From assembly GCA_014729665.1 (NCBI GenBank), contig WJJO01000007.1, positions 1 through 5,521 on the forward strand: a stretch of 5,521 nucleotides of DNA. The letters are read 5' to 3'. Positions 5,065 through 5,521 of the stretch are shown here, one piece after another. Source of the DNA: Caldifarciminota bacterium (GTDB lineage: Bacteria; Hydrothermota; Tepidihabitantia; B3-TA06). The translations under genes and the position numbers were made by a program. The first letter of the stretch is position 1, and each line of letters begins with the position of its first letter. Under the pieces are notes generated by a model. The model did not search any database. It had not been told where the DNA came from and was given only the letters and a program-made list of their open reading frames with translations.

Positions 5065-5077
5065 CAATTACCGGGCT

Positions 5078-5105
5078 TTGACTTATTTCGATTCATCCTT
5101 AGAAT
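5078..5105 (+). promoter_or_regulatory. Probable promoter of the mfd-like gene
   Basis: The plus strand shows TTGACT (5078-5083), a 16-nt spacer and TAGAAT (5100-5105). The two -35 boxes of this divergent region are only 13 bp apart (5065-5077). The predicted start, about 5112, lies some three bases before the ATG at 5115. Confidence 0.65.
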
Positions 5106-5114
5106 CAAGCCTTT

Positions 5115-5521
5115 ATGGGAAGCAGTTTCATCAAAGAAGACCTTTACTCGCGTTTCCTTGCCTCCGGGTCGGCAAGAAGACTTTTCCGGATGCTGGAATC
5201 GGGCAACCTTCCCCGATCGGTTGCAGGACTTCCCGGAGCGCTTCGCGCCTTCTTGCTTGCCGCACTCAAACAGACAGGACAGGGGGTGCTGTTTTTAGCG
5301 AAAAACATTGGCGAGATTGAACAAATCCAGGGAGACCTGGAAGGTTTAGGGATTAGAGGTATAACCCCTTTGATGAAACCGGAAGACTTTAACCTTTTGA
5401 GGATGCATTCAAGTTCACCGAGACTAATTCTATCAACGATTGAACTGGCTGCGCAACCTGTAGGATGGACTGAAGGCAACCCTTCGCTGTACATGGAGGT
5501 ATCGGGGAAAAACGAGTTGAC
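5115..5521 (+). CDS. mfd: Probable transcription-repair coupling factor Mfd, N-terminal 135 residues (3' end outside window)
   Basis: The frame is open from an ATG at 5115 to the right edge; a TAG at 5100-5102 excludes an earlier in-frame start. Mfd is an ATP-driven translocase that removes stalled RNA polymerase and recruits UvrA to damaged DNA. The part seen would be the UvrB-like N-terminal module. Support comes from VAGLPGALRAFLLAAL (36-51), which matches the GL-GSARA-LLAAL element of Mfd. A beta-strand VLFLAKN (58-64) and helix (IEQIQGDLEGLG) follow, then RLILSTIELAAQPV (103-116) where Mfd has its strand plus ALLQ-like helix. The usual WETLPYD segment is missing and the linker is short, so the protein is divergent or reduced here. 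ATPase and translocase motifs would lie outside the window. No Shine-Dalgarno site is seen; the promoter ends nine bases upstream. Confidence 0.68.
   Translation, partial: MGSSFIKEDLYSRFLASGSARRLFRMLESGNLPRSVAGLPGALRAFLLAALKQTGQGVLFLAKNIGEIEQIQGDLEGLGIRGITPLMKPEDFNLLRMHSSSPRLILSTIELAAQPVGWTEGNPSLYMEVSGKNEL

Noticed and set aside
5078..5320. 80-codon plus-strand frame starting with TTG
   Set aside because: Its start is the -35 box, and it shadows the mfd-like frame, which stays open to the window edge and shows family motifs.

Overview
The window looks like ordinary chromosome from a Gram-negative bacterium. Support for this is a TonB-dependent outer-membrane receptor, a small outer-membrane beta-barrel ending in Phe, and an exported Ig/FN3-like putative lipoprotein. 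The receptor and barrel styles resemble what I associate with uncultured FCB-type lineages (for example WOR-3 or KSB1-like candidate phyla). That placement is inference; no phylogenetic marker is complete here. The promoters are sigma70-like, which argues against Bacteroidota proper (their -33/-7 elements differ). No mobile element, CRISPR array or integrase was seen.

Layout. Positions 1-1304 (minus) hold the first 434 codons of a TonB-dependent receptor that runs off the left edge. Positions 1305-1652 hold no main gene: they contain a strong minus-strand promoter, a roughly 235-nt receptor leader with an imperfect inverted repeat and a possible 15-residue leader peptide, and two hairpins downstream of the next gene. 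Positions 1653-3128 (minus) hold a two-gene unit: a CobO-type corrinoid adenosyltransferase followed 15 nt later by a kinase of the streptomycin 6-kinase/hydroxyurea-kinase branch of the APH superfamily. Just upstream on the same strand lies tRNA-Gly(TCC), 3183-3254. Positions 3255-3395 are a divergent promoter region. Positions 3396-4490 (plus) encode a putative lipoprotein with one Ig-like and two FN3-like domains. A bidirectional terminator at 4512-4545 separates it from a convergent small beta-barrel gene, 4552-5013 (minus). Positions 5014-5114 carry back-to-back promoters, and 5115-5521 (plus) is the start of a gene that looks like mfd, the transcription-repair coupling factor, cut by the right edge.

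The clearest unexpected pattern is in the promoters. All six I could identify have TTGACA/TTGACT separated by exactly 16 nt from a -10 box, and five of the six -10 boxes fit TATnCT. Three genes (receptor, lipoprotein, barrel) have good Shine-Dalgarno sites. Two others (cobO, mfd) have no such site and start within about 3 nt of the predicted transcription start, so they may be leaderless. Functionally the window is a mix of envelope proteins, corrinoid metabolism with an unexplained partner kinase, a tRNA and DNA repair. No complete new system is evident; the cobO-kinase pair, the receptor leader and the promoter pattern are the items worth following up.
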